Part shown: positions 25,502 to 34,354 of the stretch, piece by piece
How the letters are laid out: every line of letters begins with the position of its first letter
Numbering within the stretch: position 1 is the stretch's first letter
From: Leptospira_A sp046736045
Lineage (GTDB): Bacteria > Spirochaetota > Leptospiria > Leptospirales > Leptospiraceae
Assembly: GCF_046736045.1 (NCBI RefSeq)
Contig: NZ_CP177133.1
Span: 234,938 to 298,937, forward strand
Direction of reading: 5' to 3'
Length of the DNA: 64,000 nucleotides
Made by a program: the position numbers and the translations under genes
The notes under the pieces: generated by a model
Database searches by the model: none
Told to the model about the DNA's origin: nothing
What the model saw: the letters and a program-made list of their open reading frames with translations, nothing else

Positions 25502-25936
25502 ATGATAAAAACCTGGATTTTAATTGCCAGTTTATGTATTGGATTTTGTGTTTTTGCCCAGGAAGGGAATGTTAAAAAAATCTGTTCTTCTTTTTCGGAT
25601 TGTTCTTCGAAGGCGGAAAAAACCGACATACATAGAAAAAAAATCCAGCTTTATGATGAAGCGATTGCAAACTTCAAACCTGCCGACGGCGAACAAAAAA
25701 GAATTTCTGTTCTGCTGAAACGTGCCAATTCTCTTATCAAAGAAGCAAACGGAGATACCGGTTACAAAGGAGAGATCGCTCTGAAAGTAACTCACAAGCC
25801 CGAATATAAAAAGCAACAATTTGCCAAGGCAAAAGAAGATCTGAGTTCCATTGAATCGAGTGCCGGTCGCTTGAATTCAGACGAACAGTTGCTATATGAA
25901 TCTTTGAAATCAGAGATCAATACCGAAACTCCTTAA
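25502..25936 (+). CDS. Small secreted protein
   Basis: 144 residues with a clear signal peptide (TWILIASLCIGFCVFAQ, cleavage probably after Ala19). The mature part is Lys- and Glu-rich with helical, TPR-like spacing and three Cys, two of them close together near the mature N-terminus (ICSSFSDCSS). No family recognised. It lies 8 bp before the next small gene, suggesting a two-gene unit of exported proteins. Confidence 0.75.
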   Translation: MIKTWILIASLCIGFCVFAQEGNVKKICSSFSDCSSKAEKTDIHRKKIQLYDEAIANFKPADGEQKRISVLLKRANSLIKEANGDTGYKGEIALKVTHKPEYKKQQFAKAKEDLSSIESSAGRLNSDEQLLYESLKSEINTETP

Positions 25937-25944
25937 TCTTTCGA

Positions 25945-26190
25945 ATGAGATTCATATTTTCCGTATTGTTTCTGTTTTCCTGTATGTTATCAAAGGAAGA
26001 TCAAATGTTGGAGGAATGTAAGATACAAAGACAAAAGGCTTATACTTATATGATTCCATTGCTCAATTTGTACAACAAACCTACCGTAAAAGAAGATGCT
26101 CCTCTTTCGTATTCGATTGTTACGGAAGTAACAAATAAAAAATGCGAAGCGGAGGCAAAAAAGAACCGTTATTATCTCCGCTCAAATTGA
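25945..26190 (+). CDS. Small putative lipoprotein
   Basis: 81 residues. The N-terminus MRFIFSVLFLFSCMLS has a hydrophobic run ending in Cys13, a plausible spirochaete lipobox (FLFSC). The mature part has two more Cys and is hydrophilic. It follows the preceding secreted-protein gene by 8 bp and ends 12 bp before the convergent ndh stop. Function unknown. Confidence 0.65.
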   Translation: MRFIFSVLFLFSCMLSKEDQMLEECKIQRQKAYTYMIPLLNLYNKPTVKEDAPLSYSIVTEVTNKKCEAEAKKNRYYLRSN

Positions 26191-26202
26191 TTTTGCTTTG
26201 CC

Positions 26203-27459
26203 TTACTTATTTTTAACTTCTTCCTGAATGAGTCTTGCTCCCGCTCTGAATGTAAGATAACTCCATACCCAACTAGTAAGTGTGCTGAATTTGTTTTTGA
26301 ATCCGACTTGATAGACCAGATGGACGAATAACCAGCCAAGCCAACCGACAAATCCTTTCATCTTTATTCCACCTAACTCTGCTACGGCGTCTTTTCTTCC
26401 TATCGTCGCCATATTTCCTTTATCTATGTATTTAAAGATTTTCGTTTTTTTGTTCTTCTGCAGATTTTTAAGATATTTTGCAACATATCTGCCTTGTTGC
26501 ATCGCAACGGGCGATACCCCCGGTAAAGGCCTTGGCAGGTTTTCCGAAAAATTGGCAACATCTCCGATTGCAAAAACGGAACTTTCGCCTTTGATCAGGC
26601 AATATTGGTCAACGAGTATCCGCCCTCCCCTATCCTTTTCGAATGAAAACGTTTTTGTTAACGATGCAGCCTCTACTCCCGCAGCCCAGATAATCGTTTT
26701 CGATTCTATCTTTTTATCCTGAAGATAGACTGCTTCCGCATCAATGGATTTTACCGGAGAATTTACCAATACTTCCACTCCGCGTGCTTCCAATTTTGTT
26801 TTTGTAAACCGGCTTAAGGATTCATCGAAATTGGAAAGTAATCTCGGGCCTGCTTCGATTAATGTCACTTTGGTCATTACAGGATCAATCAGTCTGAAAT
26901 CTTTTCTGATTATATTATGGGACAACTCCGCGATCGAACCGGCTAACTCTACGCCAGTCGGTCCTCCTCCGATGATAACGTAATTCAGAAGTTTTTTTGC
27001 AACTTCGGGATCACCTGAAACTTCCGCTTCTTCAAAAGATAAAAGCAGTCTGCGGCGAATTTCCAATGCATCTTTCAGATTTTTTAATCCCAGCGTATGG
27101 TTTTTCCAATCATCATTTCCGAAATAACTGGTTTGTGCTCCCAAAGAAAGAATAAGGTAATCGTAGGATTCGGATTTCTCACCGAAATAGACCTGTTTGT
27201 TTTTGAAATCGATTTTTTCCACATTACTCATTAGAATTTTTACATTTTTATAATTCGTAGTAATGGATCTGGAAGGGATGGCAATATCTGCGGGGGATAA
27301 TACTGCCGTAGCAACTTGATACAATAGAGGTTGAAAGAGATGATGATTTGTTTTATCAATTACGGTTATATCGAATTCGGAAAGATTTTTTAAGGACTTG
27401 ATGACTTGCAAGCCTCCGAAGCCGGCGCCAATGATAATTACTTTTTTTTTGTCTGACAT
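26203..27459 (-). CDS. ndh: Type II NADH dehydrogenase / FAD oxidoreductase
   Basis: 418 residues. The FAD-binding GAGFGGL (~res 11), an NAD-binding GGGPTGVELAGS (~170) and AIGDVA (~300) are characteristic of NDH-2. A C-terminal amphipathic region (FVGWLGWLFVHLVYQVGF) would dock it to the membrane. It transfers electrons from NADH to menaquinone without proton pumping. The start ATG 27459 has a GAGGAA ribosome-binding site. It is followed upstream by the phosphatase gene in the same direction, 11 bp away. Confidence 0.92.
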   Translation of the reverse strand: MSDKKKVIIIGAGFGGLQVIKSLKNLSEFDITVIDKTNHHLFQPLLYQVATAVLSPADIAIPSRSITTNYKNVKILMSNVEKIDFKNKQVYFGEKSESYDYLILSLGAQTSYFGNDDWKNHTLGLKNLKDALEIRRRLLLSFEEAEVSGDPEVAKKLLNYVIIGGGPTGVELAGSIAELSHNIIRKDFRLIDPVMTKVTLIEAGPRLLSNFDESLSRFTKTKLEARGVEVLVNSPVKSIDAEAVYLQDKKIESKTIIWAAGVEAASLTKTFSFEKDRGGRILVDQYCLIKGESSVFAIGDVANFSENLPRPLPGVSPVAMQQGRYVAKYLKNLQKNKKTKIFKYIDKGNMATIGRKDAVAELGGIKMKGFVGWLGWLFVHLVYQVGFKNKFSTLTSWVWSYLTFRAGARLIQEEVKNK

Positions 27460-27470
27460 ATATTCCTCGT

Positions 27471-27971
27471 TTATGCGGATAAAATTTGATGTTCCGATTT
27501 TAAAAAATTTAGAAATCCGATAGATGCATTTTCGACTATATTTTGAACATTCTCAAATGCTTGCAAGTCACCGTAATAAGGATCCGGTACTTCCGCATTT
27601 TTGGATTGGTTGTCTTCAAATGAACGAAAAAAATGAATTTTACTGTTATGAGATTCTTCCGTCGCCTGGGAGCGAACCGCTTTATAATTATTATGGTCCA
27701 TTACCAGAATATAATCGAATTTTTGAAAATCCTGTTTTATGAATTTGCGGGAGATATGATTGAGTATTATATTTCTATCTTTTGCGACTTTTCTTGTTCT
27801 CGGATCTGCAAGTTCGCCATCATGATAACCTGCAGTACCTGCGGAATCTATAATAAACAGATCATTCAGGTTTTCCTTTTGAACCAGATTTTGGAAAGCC
27901 CCCTCTGCTGCGGGAGAGCGGCAGATATTGCCAAGACAGACAAAAAGTATTTTTATTTTATCGTTTTTCAC
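27471..27971 (-). CDS. Low-molecular-weight protein-tyrosine phosphatase
   Basis: 166 residues. The P-loop CLGNICRSPAAEG (catalytic Cys12 and Arg18) and the distal acidic loop VPDPYYGD are complete. It removes phosphate from phosphotyrosine in the cytoplasm. It begins at GTG 27971, 6 bp after the upstream metallopeptidase gene, with no strong ribosome-binding site, so coupling is likely. Confidence 0.93.
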   Translation of the reverse strand: MKNDKIKILFVCLGNICRSPAAEGAFQNLVQKENLNDLFIIDSAGTAGYHDGELADPRTRKVAKDRNIILNHISRKFIKQDFQKFDYILVMDHNNYKAVRSQATEESHNSKIHFFRSFEDNQSKNAEVPDPYYGDLQAFENVQNIVENASIGFLNFLKSEHQILSA

Positions 27972-27977
27972 TTCAAA

Positions 27978-28688
27978 TCAATTTAGATAACACAACATTT
28001 TCGGGCCGTTTGTTTTAATCCATTTTTCAGCTTTTGTATAGTCCGGATCAAGTCTGTTCACTATCTCCCAAAATCGATTGGAATGGTTGTGTTCTTTCGT
28101 ATGGGAAACTTCGTGGATGACCACATATTTGATTACAAAGTCCGGGCAATGAACCAAACCGAGATTAAAAGTGAGGTCGTTATCGGGAGAGCAACTTCCC
28201 CATAAGGATTTCATTGTTCTGACTTTGATTGTATATTTTTTAGTGTTTAATTTTAATGCGGTTTTGTCTACAATCGGAGTGATTTGTTCCAATAGGATTT
28301 GTTTCAGAAAGGATTTTGCTTTGTTTTCTTTTCCGTTTTGACTTCTCAATCCTTTATTGCTGAAAATAATTTCCGTTTCGGCAAGTTTTGAATCTTTTTC
28401 TTCAAACCATTTTATTTTTCTATTTTGTCCGAAGATGGGAAGAATTTCGCCATTCCGGAAGCCGGTCTTTTGAGGGTTATTTGCTTTGTTTTTTTTATAT
28501 TGATCCCATACCCAATCTTTACGTTCTTCCATAAAGTTCTGAAGAAAACCTTTTGAAACTCTTTTCGGATGGCGGACAACAATTCTATTATTCGGGTATA
28601 CAGTTATGGATACGTTCTTTCCTCTGATTTGTTTTAATTCGTAAGGAAGATTTAGACCCGGATAATCGAATGTATTTTGTTTTAACAT
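27978..28688 (-). CDS. YgjP-family (DUF45) zinc metallopeptidase
   Basis: 236 residues. The HExxH zinc motif HEVSHTKEHNH (~res 192) and the preceding WGSCSPDNDLTFNLGLVHCP are diagnostic of the YgjP/SprT-like DUF45 family. Cytoplasmic, substrate unknown. The start ATG lies directly next to the stop of the outer-membrane gene, so it belongs to a four-gene leftward run. Confidence 0.9.
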   Translation of the reverse strand: MLKQNTFDYPGLNLPYELKQIRGKNVSITVYPNNRIVVRHPKRVSKGFLQNFMEERKDWVWDQYKKNKANNPQKTGFRNGEILPIFGQNRKIKWFEEKDSKLAETEIIFSNKGLRSQNGKENKAKSFLKQILLEQITPIVDKTALKLNTKKYTIKVRTMKSLWGSCSPDNDLTFNLGLVHCPDFVIKYVVIHEVSHTKEHNHSNRFWEIVNRLDPDYTKAEKWIKTNGPKMLCYLN

Positions 28689-29771
28689 TTACTCATTATT
28701 GCTCGGGATTATTGGCGTTTCTTCCTTTTCCGGCTTTTCTTTCTCTTTAGACTCCTCCCTCGGGACGGACCACTCAACTTTATTAAGGGCTGCAATTTCG
28801 ATCGAAAAATCTTTGATATTGATATGTGATTTGAAGCCTCCTACAAAATTGGATAGAATGTCGTCGTAGGATAGCCCCCCGCGTGCTCTAAATTTTCCCT
28901 CGGAAAAAAATCTTCTATGAGTCAACCGTATGTATGTCAGCCAGGAATCATTGAACTTGTATCCGACTTCATTGCTCATTTGAAACCCTACACCGATATT
29001 GTCCGACAAAAAATTGATGGAGCGTTGGACATGAAAATCCCTTGTCGTAATTCTTCCGATGGACGGCATAAAGGAAAAGTCGAAGTAAAAATTCTCAAAT
29101 GAATTTCTATAACCGAAGCCGTAAAAATATTCATTGAGGTTGTTTGTATAACTTAAGCCGAGTCCGATAGGCGCATAGAATAGTGGTCGCGAATCAATGA
29201 ATTGATTCACATCATAAAATACATATTTAAAATAAGAATATCTTGCACCGGCTGTCAGGAAAAACCCGCTTCCTTGGGTCCAATAATTCGGACTTGCATT
29301 TTGAAAATAATATCTTCCAAAAGTCTCTATCCTATTTTCGGTAATGCTTGATTTCCCGATTCCATCGGCAAAATTTCTGGAACCGGAAAATACATTGGTA
29401 GAGTCGTGATAGGTCCATTCCCTTGTTGCAATATTTGTAGTTTGTTCCTGCGCGGTAGTTGCTAAAAGGAAATCTTCATCTCTGGCTTGCCCTGAGTTTT
29501 GAGTCCATATTGTGCTTTTAACAGATCCTCTGATTTCCCATTTACCTTCGGAATAAGCGCCAAAAAGTCCGAACATGGTTGAATTTCTCGGAAATGAAAT
29601 TCTTGAACCGCCTCTGATTCCGGAAAGATTCGGAAATCTATTCCCTGTTTCGAATATATATTCTCCGCCATTTCTTTCTAAAGTAGGTCCCCAAATGACT
29701 TCGGATTTAACAGGCGAAAAGGCGAATAAAACTAAAAATAAAATTAATATATTTGGATTTCGAGGCACCAT
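28689..29771 (-). CDS. Putative outer-membrane beta-barrel protein
   Basis: 360 residues from ATG 29771. An in-frame GTG at 29837 would put the start inside the parS-like site and before a signal peptide, so I reject it. A signal peptide (ILILFLVLFAFSPVKS) is followed by alternating aromatic/hydrophobic strands rich in Tyr, Phe, Asn and Gly (YYFQNASPNYWTQG; YGFGYRNSFENFYFDFSF), typical of a beta-barrel, and a charged Glu/Lys tail. Segments such as DEDF and YHDSTN loosely recall omptins, but I cannot confirm that. It diverges from parA2. Confidence 0.7.
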   Translation of the reverse strand: MVPRNPNILILFLVLFAFSPVKSEVIWGPTLERNGGEYIFETGNRFPNLSGIRGGSRISFPRNSTMFGLFGAYSEGKWEIRGSVKSTIWTQNSGQARDEDFLLATTAQEQTTNIATREWTYHDSTNVFSGSRNFADGIGKSSITENRIETFGRYYFQNASPNYWTQGSGFFLTAGARYSYFKYVFYDVNQFIDSRPLFYAPIGLGLSYTNNLNEYFYGFGYRNSFENFYFDFSFMPSIGRITTRDFHVQRSINFLSDNIGVGFQMSNEVGYKFNDSWLTYIRLTHRRFFSEGKFRARGGLSYDDILSNFVGGFKSHINIKDFSIEIAALNKVEWSVPREESKEKEKPEKEETPIIPSNNE

Positions 29772-29820
29772 CTTAATATTTTTAAAACCTACTAAACTGT
29801 AAATTCCTAAATCCTTTGAG

Positions 29821-29839
29821 GGGTGAAATGGTTTCACCC
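29821..29839. promoter_or_regulatory. parS-like 19-bp site, copy 1
   Basis: GGGTGAAATGGTTTCACCC has perfect 8-bp arms around TGG, 62 bp before parA2. Its exact reverse complement occurs inside parB2 (31383-31401). Two perfect copies flanking a partition operon strongly suggest the ParB2-binding centromere or operator. The half-sites contain TTTCAC/GTGAAA, the elements of the classical chromosomal parS, but in inside-out order. Confidence 0.7.
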
Positions 29840-29900
29840 TTTAGAGACATAATTAAATTGACAGCAGGGATCAACAATATGAATTTTAGAAAGGTAAACG

Positions 29901-30827
29901 ATGTCTGGCAGTAACAAAGAATATTCTTGGGAAGAGGCGGCTTCTTTCGCCAAGTTAAGTTTGGAAAAATTCAAAGAGAAGGCCGAAGGATTAAAAATCC
30001 CCGGCTGGAAAACCGGAAAATTCAAGCTAAACAATCTTGAGAAATACTTTGATGGATCCGAATCGGATGAATTTGATTCGCATATCATTGCGATTTCAAA
30101 TCAGAAAGGAGGGGAGGGGAAAACGACCATCAGCCTTTATCTTGCCGAAGCACTCTCTCAGGATCATAAAGTATTACTTGTTGATTGGGATCCGCAAGCA
30201 AATGCAACCCAACTTTTTTTGAAAGAAGACACTCCTTCTATCATGGAATGTCTTGGTTATAGAGGCAGGAAAAAAAAATCGATTGCCGACATTATTCATA
30301 ATATCGCAGGAAATTTTGATTTGGTTCCTTCCGCACTTGAACTTGCCAATCTTACCACACCGTATGAAAGAGACGACTTCGAATTATTGAAAGAAGCTTT
30401 GTTGCCCGTTCGTTCCAAATACGAATATATCATTATTGATTGCCCTCCTTCTTTGGGATTGATTTTGGAAAATGCTTTGTTGTGTGCGGACTTCATATTG
30501 GTTCCCATTCAAACCAGAGCATTTAGTTTGCAGGGAATCAAAGATTTGCATGAAACGATAACAAAGATTCAGAAAAAAGCCAATCCCAGACTCAAATTGC
30601 TTGGCGCTATTTTGAACCAATATGAAGGACAAAAAGCTTTGTCCGGTTTGGCAGAAGGAATCAAAAAATATTTCCCTGTTTTCGAAACGGTGATTTATCG
30701 AAGGGAATCCATCCCTCAGGCTCAGGCAAAGATGTCTCTTCTTTCGAAAATAGACAATGTGACTCTAAAGAATTTTAAGGAACTCGCTTCTGAGGTAAAG
30801 GAAAGGATTCATGTCGAAAAAAACTGA
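29901..30827 (+). CDS. parA: ParA-family partition ATPase with N-terminal HTH-like extension (copy 2)
   Basis: 308 residues. The first ~55 form an extension (WEEAASFAKLSLEKFKEKAE...KLNNLEKYF) resembling a MerR/excisionase-like DNA-binding fold, as in long plasmid ParA proteins that repress their own promoter. The ATPase follows: QKGGEGKTT (Lys69 and Lys74), DWDPQANAT and IIDCPPSLG. The KGGEGKTT variant matches the first ParA. A consensus TTGACA at 29858 may be its -35, but the -10 is poor. The ribosome-binding site is AAAGG. It overlaps parB2 by 17 nt. Confidence 0.93.
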   Translation: MSGSNKEYSWEEAASFAKLSLEKFKEKAEGLKIPGWKTGKFKLNNLEKYFDGSESDEFDSHIIAISNQKGGEGKTTISLYLAEALSQDHKVLLVDWDPQANATQLFLKEDTPSIMECLGYRGRKKKSIADIIHNIAGNFDLVPSALELANLTTPYERDDFELLKEALLPVRSKYEYIIIDCPPSLGLILENALLCADFILVPIQTRAFSLQGIKDLHETITKIQKKANPRLKLLGAILNQYEGQKALSGLAEGIKKYFPVFETVIYRRESIPQAQAKMSLLSKIDNVTLKNFKELASEVKERIHVEKN

Positions 30828-31509
30828 ATTTCAAGCTTTAGATCTTATCTCGGCTTACACGGAAAAGAAAAAACATCCCTCTTCCTTTGAGTTGTCCCAA
30901 ATTTTTCCAAATCCCGTTCAGCCCAGGATAATCGGTAAGGATGATGTGGAAGATCTCGTCCAATCTATGGATAGGTTGGGTCTGCTCGAACCCATCCTGA
31001 TTAGAAAGGATAAAAATAAATATTGGATCGTTGCCGGCGAAAGAAGATATCGCGCTGCGATAAAACTAGGGTGGAAAGAGATTCAGGCAACCGTAACGGA
31101 TGCCGATGAAGAAATTTGTTACGAAATGGCACTTGCCGAAAACGAAAAACGTAAAAATTTGAATCCTTGGGAAGTTGGAAAGGCAATCCAATATCTGAGA
31201 AAAGAAAAAAAGAAAACCGCAGAAGAAGTCTCCAAGCTTCTCGGTTATACGGAAAGATATGTGAAACAATTAAGTTCCATTGCCAGATTGGATCAGAAAA
31301 CCGTAATGGAACTGATCATTTCCGGCAAACCCACTTCGGTAAAAAATCTGGAAGCGGTTTTGAGGAATAAAGAGAATAGGGGGGGTGAAACCATTTCACC
31401 CGTCTCCAAACTCAAAATAACTGTGGATCTTAGTGAATTGACAGTCAAGGCGAGAGAAAGCTTTAACCGTGAGCTGAATAGTCTGAAAAAAAAATACGGA
31501 ATAATATAA
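30811..31509 (+). CDS. parB: ParB-family partition protein (copy 2)
   Basis: 232 residues. It has the ParB clamp motifs IVAGERRYRAAIKLG and ENEKRKNLNPWE, a central HTH (VSKLLGYTERYVKQLSSIARL) and a short C-terminal dimerisation region (~205-232). It starts at ATG 30811 with GAGGTAAAGGAAAGG upstream. A 19-bp parS-like site is embedded in the linker codons, between HTH and dimer domain, where sequence constraint is low. ParB2 is shorter than ParB1 and diverged, so the two systems are distinct rather than recent duplicates. Confidence 0.93.
   Translation: MSKKTEFQALDLISAYTEKKKHPSSFELSQIFPNPVQPRIIGKDDVEDLVQSMDRLGLLEPILIRKDKNKYWIVAGERRYRAAIKLGWKEIQATVTDADEEICYEMALAENEKRKNLNPWEVGKAIQYLRKEKKKTAEEVSKLLGYTERYVKQLSSIARLDQKTVMELIISGKPTSVKNLEAVLRNKENRGGETISPVSKLKITVDLSELTVKARESFNRELNSLKKKYGII
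31383..31401. promoter_or_regulatory. parS-like 19-bp site, copy 2 (inside parB2)
   Basis: GGGTGAAACCATTTCACCC is the exact reverse complement of the site at 29821-29839, so the two face each other across 1.54 kb. It lies inside the parB2 reading frame and encodes part of a Gly-Glu-Thr-Ile-Ser-Pro linker. An intragenic parS is known in other partition loci. Confidence 0.7.
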
Positions 31510-31523
31510 CTTAAGGCGGATTA

Positions 31524-32171
31524 ATGAAAACCCCACTAAAATTTAAACAACTAGGCGATGTTGAAAACGAATTAGGAATCATACTTGCGTGTGATAGAAA
31601 GCCCAAATATGATCTGACAATTTTCCAAATTTTTGATTTCGTATCTGCTCAAATAGAATCTTCAATCCAATCTGCAACCAATTCAAACCATGCAGGTCTA
31701 TTCGCGAGATTTATGGGTAAATATAAATTTGCAAAACTTTTGACATCAGGTAGTTTTACAAAAGCAAATCAGATTTTCGGATTTCCGCAGAAAAAAGAAT
31801 CAGGTGATGAAAAAATTTCGGAAACAAGATTGAAAACTGCGATCACGGCATTCAAATTGCACTCGGGTCCTTTCGGATTTCATCCGGTATACGGCGATTT
31901 GGATAAAAAACAATGGGAAAAGTTTCATAGCATATTGGCAGGTTTTCTTTTCGGATATATTTCTCTGGAAGGTGATGAGAAGATTCGTTTTTTCAAAGAG
32001 AAGGAAGCAAAACGGGAAAAGTTTGCTCAGGATAAAATTGAAAGCCAACACAGCAAACATCGGGAAGTAAAAGAAGGTCAGAACAATCATAACCCGAATA
32101 GAAAGTGGAAAAGCAGAAAAAGAAATAATTACAAAGGCAATAAAAACGGCGGGAAGGGCGGACCTAAATGA
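31524..32171 (+). CDS. Unknown protein, possible DUF1569/DinB-like
   Basis: 215 residues, 14 bp after parB2 and overlapping the FMN reductase by 4 nt, so part of the same unit. Residues ~10-155 look four-helical. HSGPFGFHPVYGDLDKKQWEKFHSILAGFLFGYI (split around res 113-146) faintly recalls DUF1569/DinB-superfamily proteins. The last ~50 residues are very rich in Lys, Asn, Arg and Gly, a likely disordered nucleic-acid-binding tail. I cannot assign a function; its place after parB2 makes a replicon-related role possible. Confidence 0.7.
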   Translation: MKTPLKFKQLGDVENELGIILACDRKPKYDLTIFQIFDFVSAQIESSIQSATNSNHAGLFARFMGKYKFAKLLTSGSFTKANQIFGFPQKKESGDEKISETRLKTAITAFKLHSGPFGFHPVYGDLDKKQWEKFHSILAGFLFGYISLEGDEKIRFFKEKEAKREKFAQDKIESQHSKHREVKEGQNNHNPNRKWKSRKRNNYKGNKNGGKGGPK

Positions 32172-32773
32172 AAATTTCGCTGATTTCGGGAAGCCAGAGA
32201 AAAAATTCGCAATCAACGAAAGTTGCCAATTATTGCAATTCTCTATTGAAGCAAGCCGGAATCACCGAATCGTTATTATTCGATCTGGGCGAAAATCCTC
32301 TTCCTATCTGGAATCCCGATATGTGGGAAAAGGAATCCGAGCTTAAAACCTTATGGCAAAGTTACTCAAAGGGAATCTCGGACTCGGACGGATATATTTT
32401 ATTTTGTCCGGAATACAACGGAATGGCAAGCCCGGCGTTGAAAAATATGTTTTTGTATTTTTCATCTTCCGATTTGGCGCATAAGCCCGGGTTGATCATT
32501 ACCGTATCTTCCGGTCTGGGAGGTTCTTATCCTAATAACGAATTAAGAACTTCCAGTTATAAAAATTCCAGAATCGTATACATACCTGATCATGTGATCG
32601 TCAGGCATGTTGAGTCTGTAATTAATAACGAAACTTTTGAAAGTAAAGATGATGAAAGGATTCGTAAAAGAATTCAATATTCGATCTCTGTTTTTCTGGA
32701 GTATGTAAAAGCCTTAAAATCAGTCAGGGAAAGCGGAGTCATTGATTTGAAAACCTTTGCTGCAGGCTTTTAA
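32168..32773 (+). CDS. NADPH-dependent FMN reductase-like flavoprotein
   Basis: 201 residues. The flavodoxin-like phosphate loop GSQRKNSQSTK opens the protein. FCPEYNGMASPALKN (~res 77) is the FMN-contacting motif of the NADPH-dependent FMN reductase family. It probably reduces flavin or quinone substrates in the cytoplasm. ATG 32168 overlaps the previous gene by 4 nt. The 3' end overlaps the convergent acyltransferase by 35 bp. Confidence 0.88.
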   Translation: MKISLISGSQRKNSQSTKVANYCNSLLKQAGITESLLFDLGENPLPIWNPDMWEKESELKTLWQSYSKGISDSDGYILFCPEYNGMASPALKNMFLYFSSSDLAHKPGLIITVSSGLGGSYPNNELRTSSYKNSRIVYIPDHVIVRHVESVINNETFESKDDERIRKRIQYSISVFLEYVKALKSVRESGVIDLKTFAAGF

Positions 32774-33806
32774 TGACGAGTGCAATGATGCAAGGTATGC
32801 TTACATTGATTAACAGAGTGAAAACATAACCGGGGATCGGCCCTCCGAAACTATAGGGATCCCAGGAATGCATTGTATGAATTACAAAGGGATGAAGTAA
32901 AAATATAAACAAACTATTTTTACCGATAAACCCGATAGATCGTACAAAGATTGAATTTTCATCATTTGAGAGTATTGAGTGAAGGAAGATAACTGTTATG
33001 ATCGGATAAAAAAGATGATGGTTTTTCATTTCAATTCCGTTGAAACTGAACGATCCTAAAATCAGAATCGATATTCCGAATACGATGGTGATTAGTAAAA
33101 GTTGGAACTTCCGGGGTGGGTTTTGTTCAGTAGAAGAATTTCCCTGTTTGAGCAAAAGCCCCAAACCGAAAAAACCCAGATAATTGAAAATAGAAATCGG
33201 CCCGTACCAATCCGGTAGTATTTTATGAAAGGCATTGCTATTGGAAAGAAAATTCAAAAAAAGAAACAGAATGACTGTTAGTATTAAGGGCTTTCCTTCT
33301 TTTAAGAATGTTGGTAATACAAAAAATAGAATATAAAACTGAAAGAGCAGCGGTACGAAATAATAGGGTGCAAATACCTGTCCTGTAAGTAATTTGAAGC
33401 TGAAATCGAAAAAGTTCCAATCTTTATATTTGATCAAATAGCCGACGATAGATGCAAGAGTATAAGGTAGAACGAGACTTGTGAATTTGGTTTTCCAATA
33501 CCCAGGTTTGATTTTGAGATATAAGGAAGATCCGAATATAAAAACCGGAACGGAAAAGCGGCTTAGATTTGATAAAAACAAAGTCCAGTTTGTTACATTC
33601 GGTTCCTTGGGATGGAAAAAATGGAAATAAGAGTGAATGTGGATGATTACAATCCCGATCATTGCAAATCCCCTGATCTGATCCAGTCTGTTATCCCGTG
33701 TGGTTTTGCTTATAAAGTCAGGGACTTGAAAAGGTATTTTAAAAATTAAAACCTGTAATGCATAAAAACCAGTTAGTACTATTCCGAATAATTCCCATTC
33801 AAACAT
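32739..33806 (-). CDS. Acyltransferase-3 family membrane protein
   Basis: 355 residues with about ten membrane helices. The N-terminal DQIRGFAMIGIVIIHIHSY carries the Arg-Gly and His typical of Acyltransferase_3 (OafA-like) enzymes, which transfer acyl groups from the cytoplasm to envelope sugars. The substrate is unknown; an LPS or exopolysaccharide sugar is likely. It stands alone. Confidence 0.85.
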   Translation of the reverse strand: MFEWELFGIVLTGFYALQVLIFKIPFQVPDFISKTTRDNRLDQIRGFAMIGIVIIHIHSYFHFFHPKEPNVTNWTLFLSNLSRFSVPVFIFGSSLYLKIKPGYWKTKFTSLVLPYTLASIVGYLIKYKDWNFFDFSFKLLTGQVFAPYYFVPLLFQFYILFFVLPTFLKEGKPLILTVILFLFLNFLSNSNAFHKILPDWYGPISIFNYLGFFGLGLLLKQGNSSTEQNPPRKFQLLLITIVFGISILILGSFSFNGIEMKNHHLFYPIITVIFLHSILSNDENSIFVRSIGFIGKNSLFIFLLHPFVIHTMHSWDPYSFGGPIPGYVFTLLINVSIPCIIALVIKSLQQRFSNQ

Positions 33807-33916
33807 TAAAATCTTCCTTTTTTCTCATTATTCTTGGAATCTACCGGAGAAAGAAAGGAAAATGAATTCAGAATTAGGGGAAAGATGCCAAAAATGTATA
33901 TAGGAGTCTCCATAGA

Positions 33917-34354
33917 ATGAGTAAAATTAGCATTCCGGCCGGGCAAAGAATCTTCAAAGAAGGGGAGATGAATAATGCAATGTACATCATTCTCAAAGGG
34001 AATGTTGAGATTTTTTTTACCGTGAATAATGGTCAGACTAGACTCGCCATTATGAAACCTGGTGACTTCTTCGGCGAGATGGCACTCTTCAGTTCTAATC
34101 CCAGAAGTGCGACAGCAAGAACGATTACAAGTGCAGAACTTGCAATTATCGAAAGCAAACAACAGTTAGAGAATTTTTTGGTTAAAAATCCGAAATTTGC
34201 GGCAAAGATGGTTTCCATCATGGCAGACCGTTTAGCAAAAACAAACGAACTATTGATTACCAGTATGGAAAACTCAGTAGCTAAGAAGATTGAGTTTAGT
34301 ACGAATTCAAGCGGAGACGGGGCGGAGAATCTTACCGATTTCGAAGATCCTTAG
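33917..34354 (+). CDS. Cyclic-nucleotide-binding domain protein
   Basis: 145 residues, essentially one cNMP-binding beta-roll with the phosphate-binding cassette FFGEMALFSSNPRSATA (~res 52-68). No helix-turn-helix follows, so it is not a CRP-type transcription factor; the C-terminal ~30 residues are acidic. It may act as a sensor by binding another protein. A GGAG ribosome-binding site precedes ATG 33917. It converges on the 83-residue gene with a 4-bp overlap. Confidence 0.9.
   Translation: MSKISIPAGQRIFKEGEMNNAMYIILKGNVEIFFTVNNGQTRLAIMKPGDFFGEMALFSSNPRSATARTITSAELAIIESKQQLENFLVKNPKFAAKMVSIMADRLAKTNELLITSMENSVAKKIEFSTNSSGDGAENLTDFEDP

Noticed and set aside
29772..29837. N-terminal extension of the outer-membrane protein gene from GTG 29837
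   Set aside because: It would start inside the parS-like dyad and put 22 residues before an otherwise normal signal peptide.
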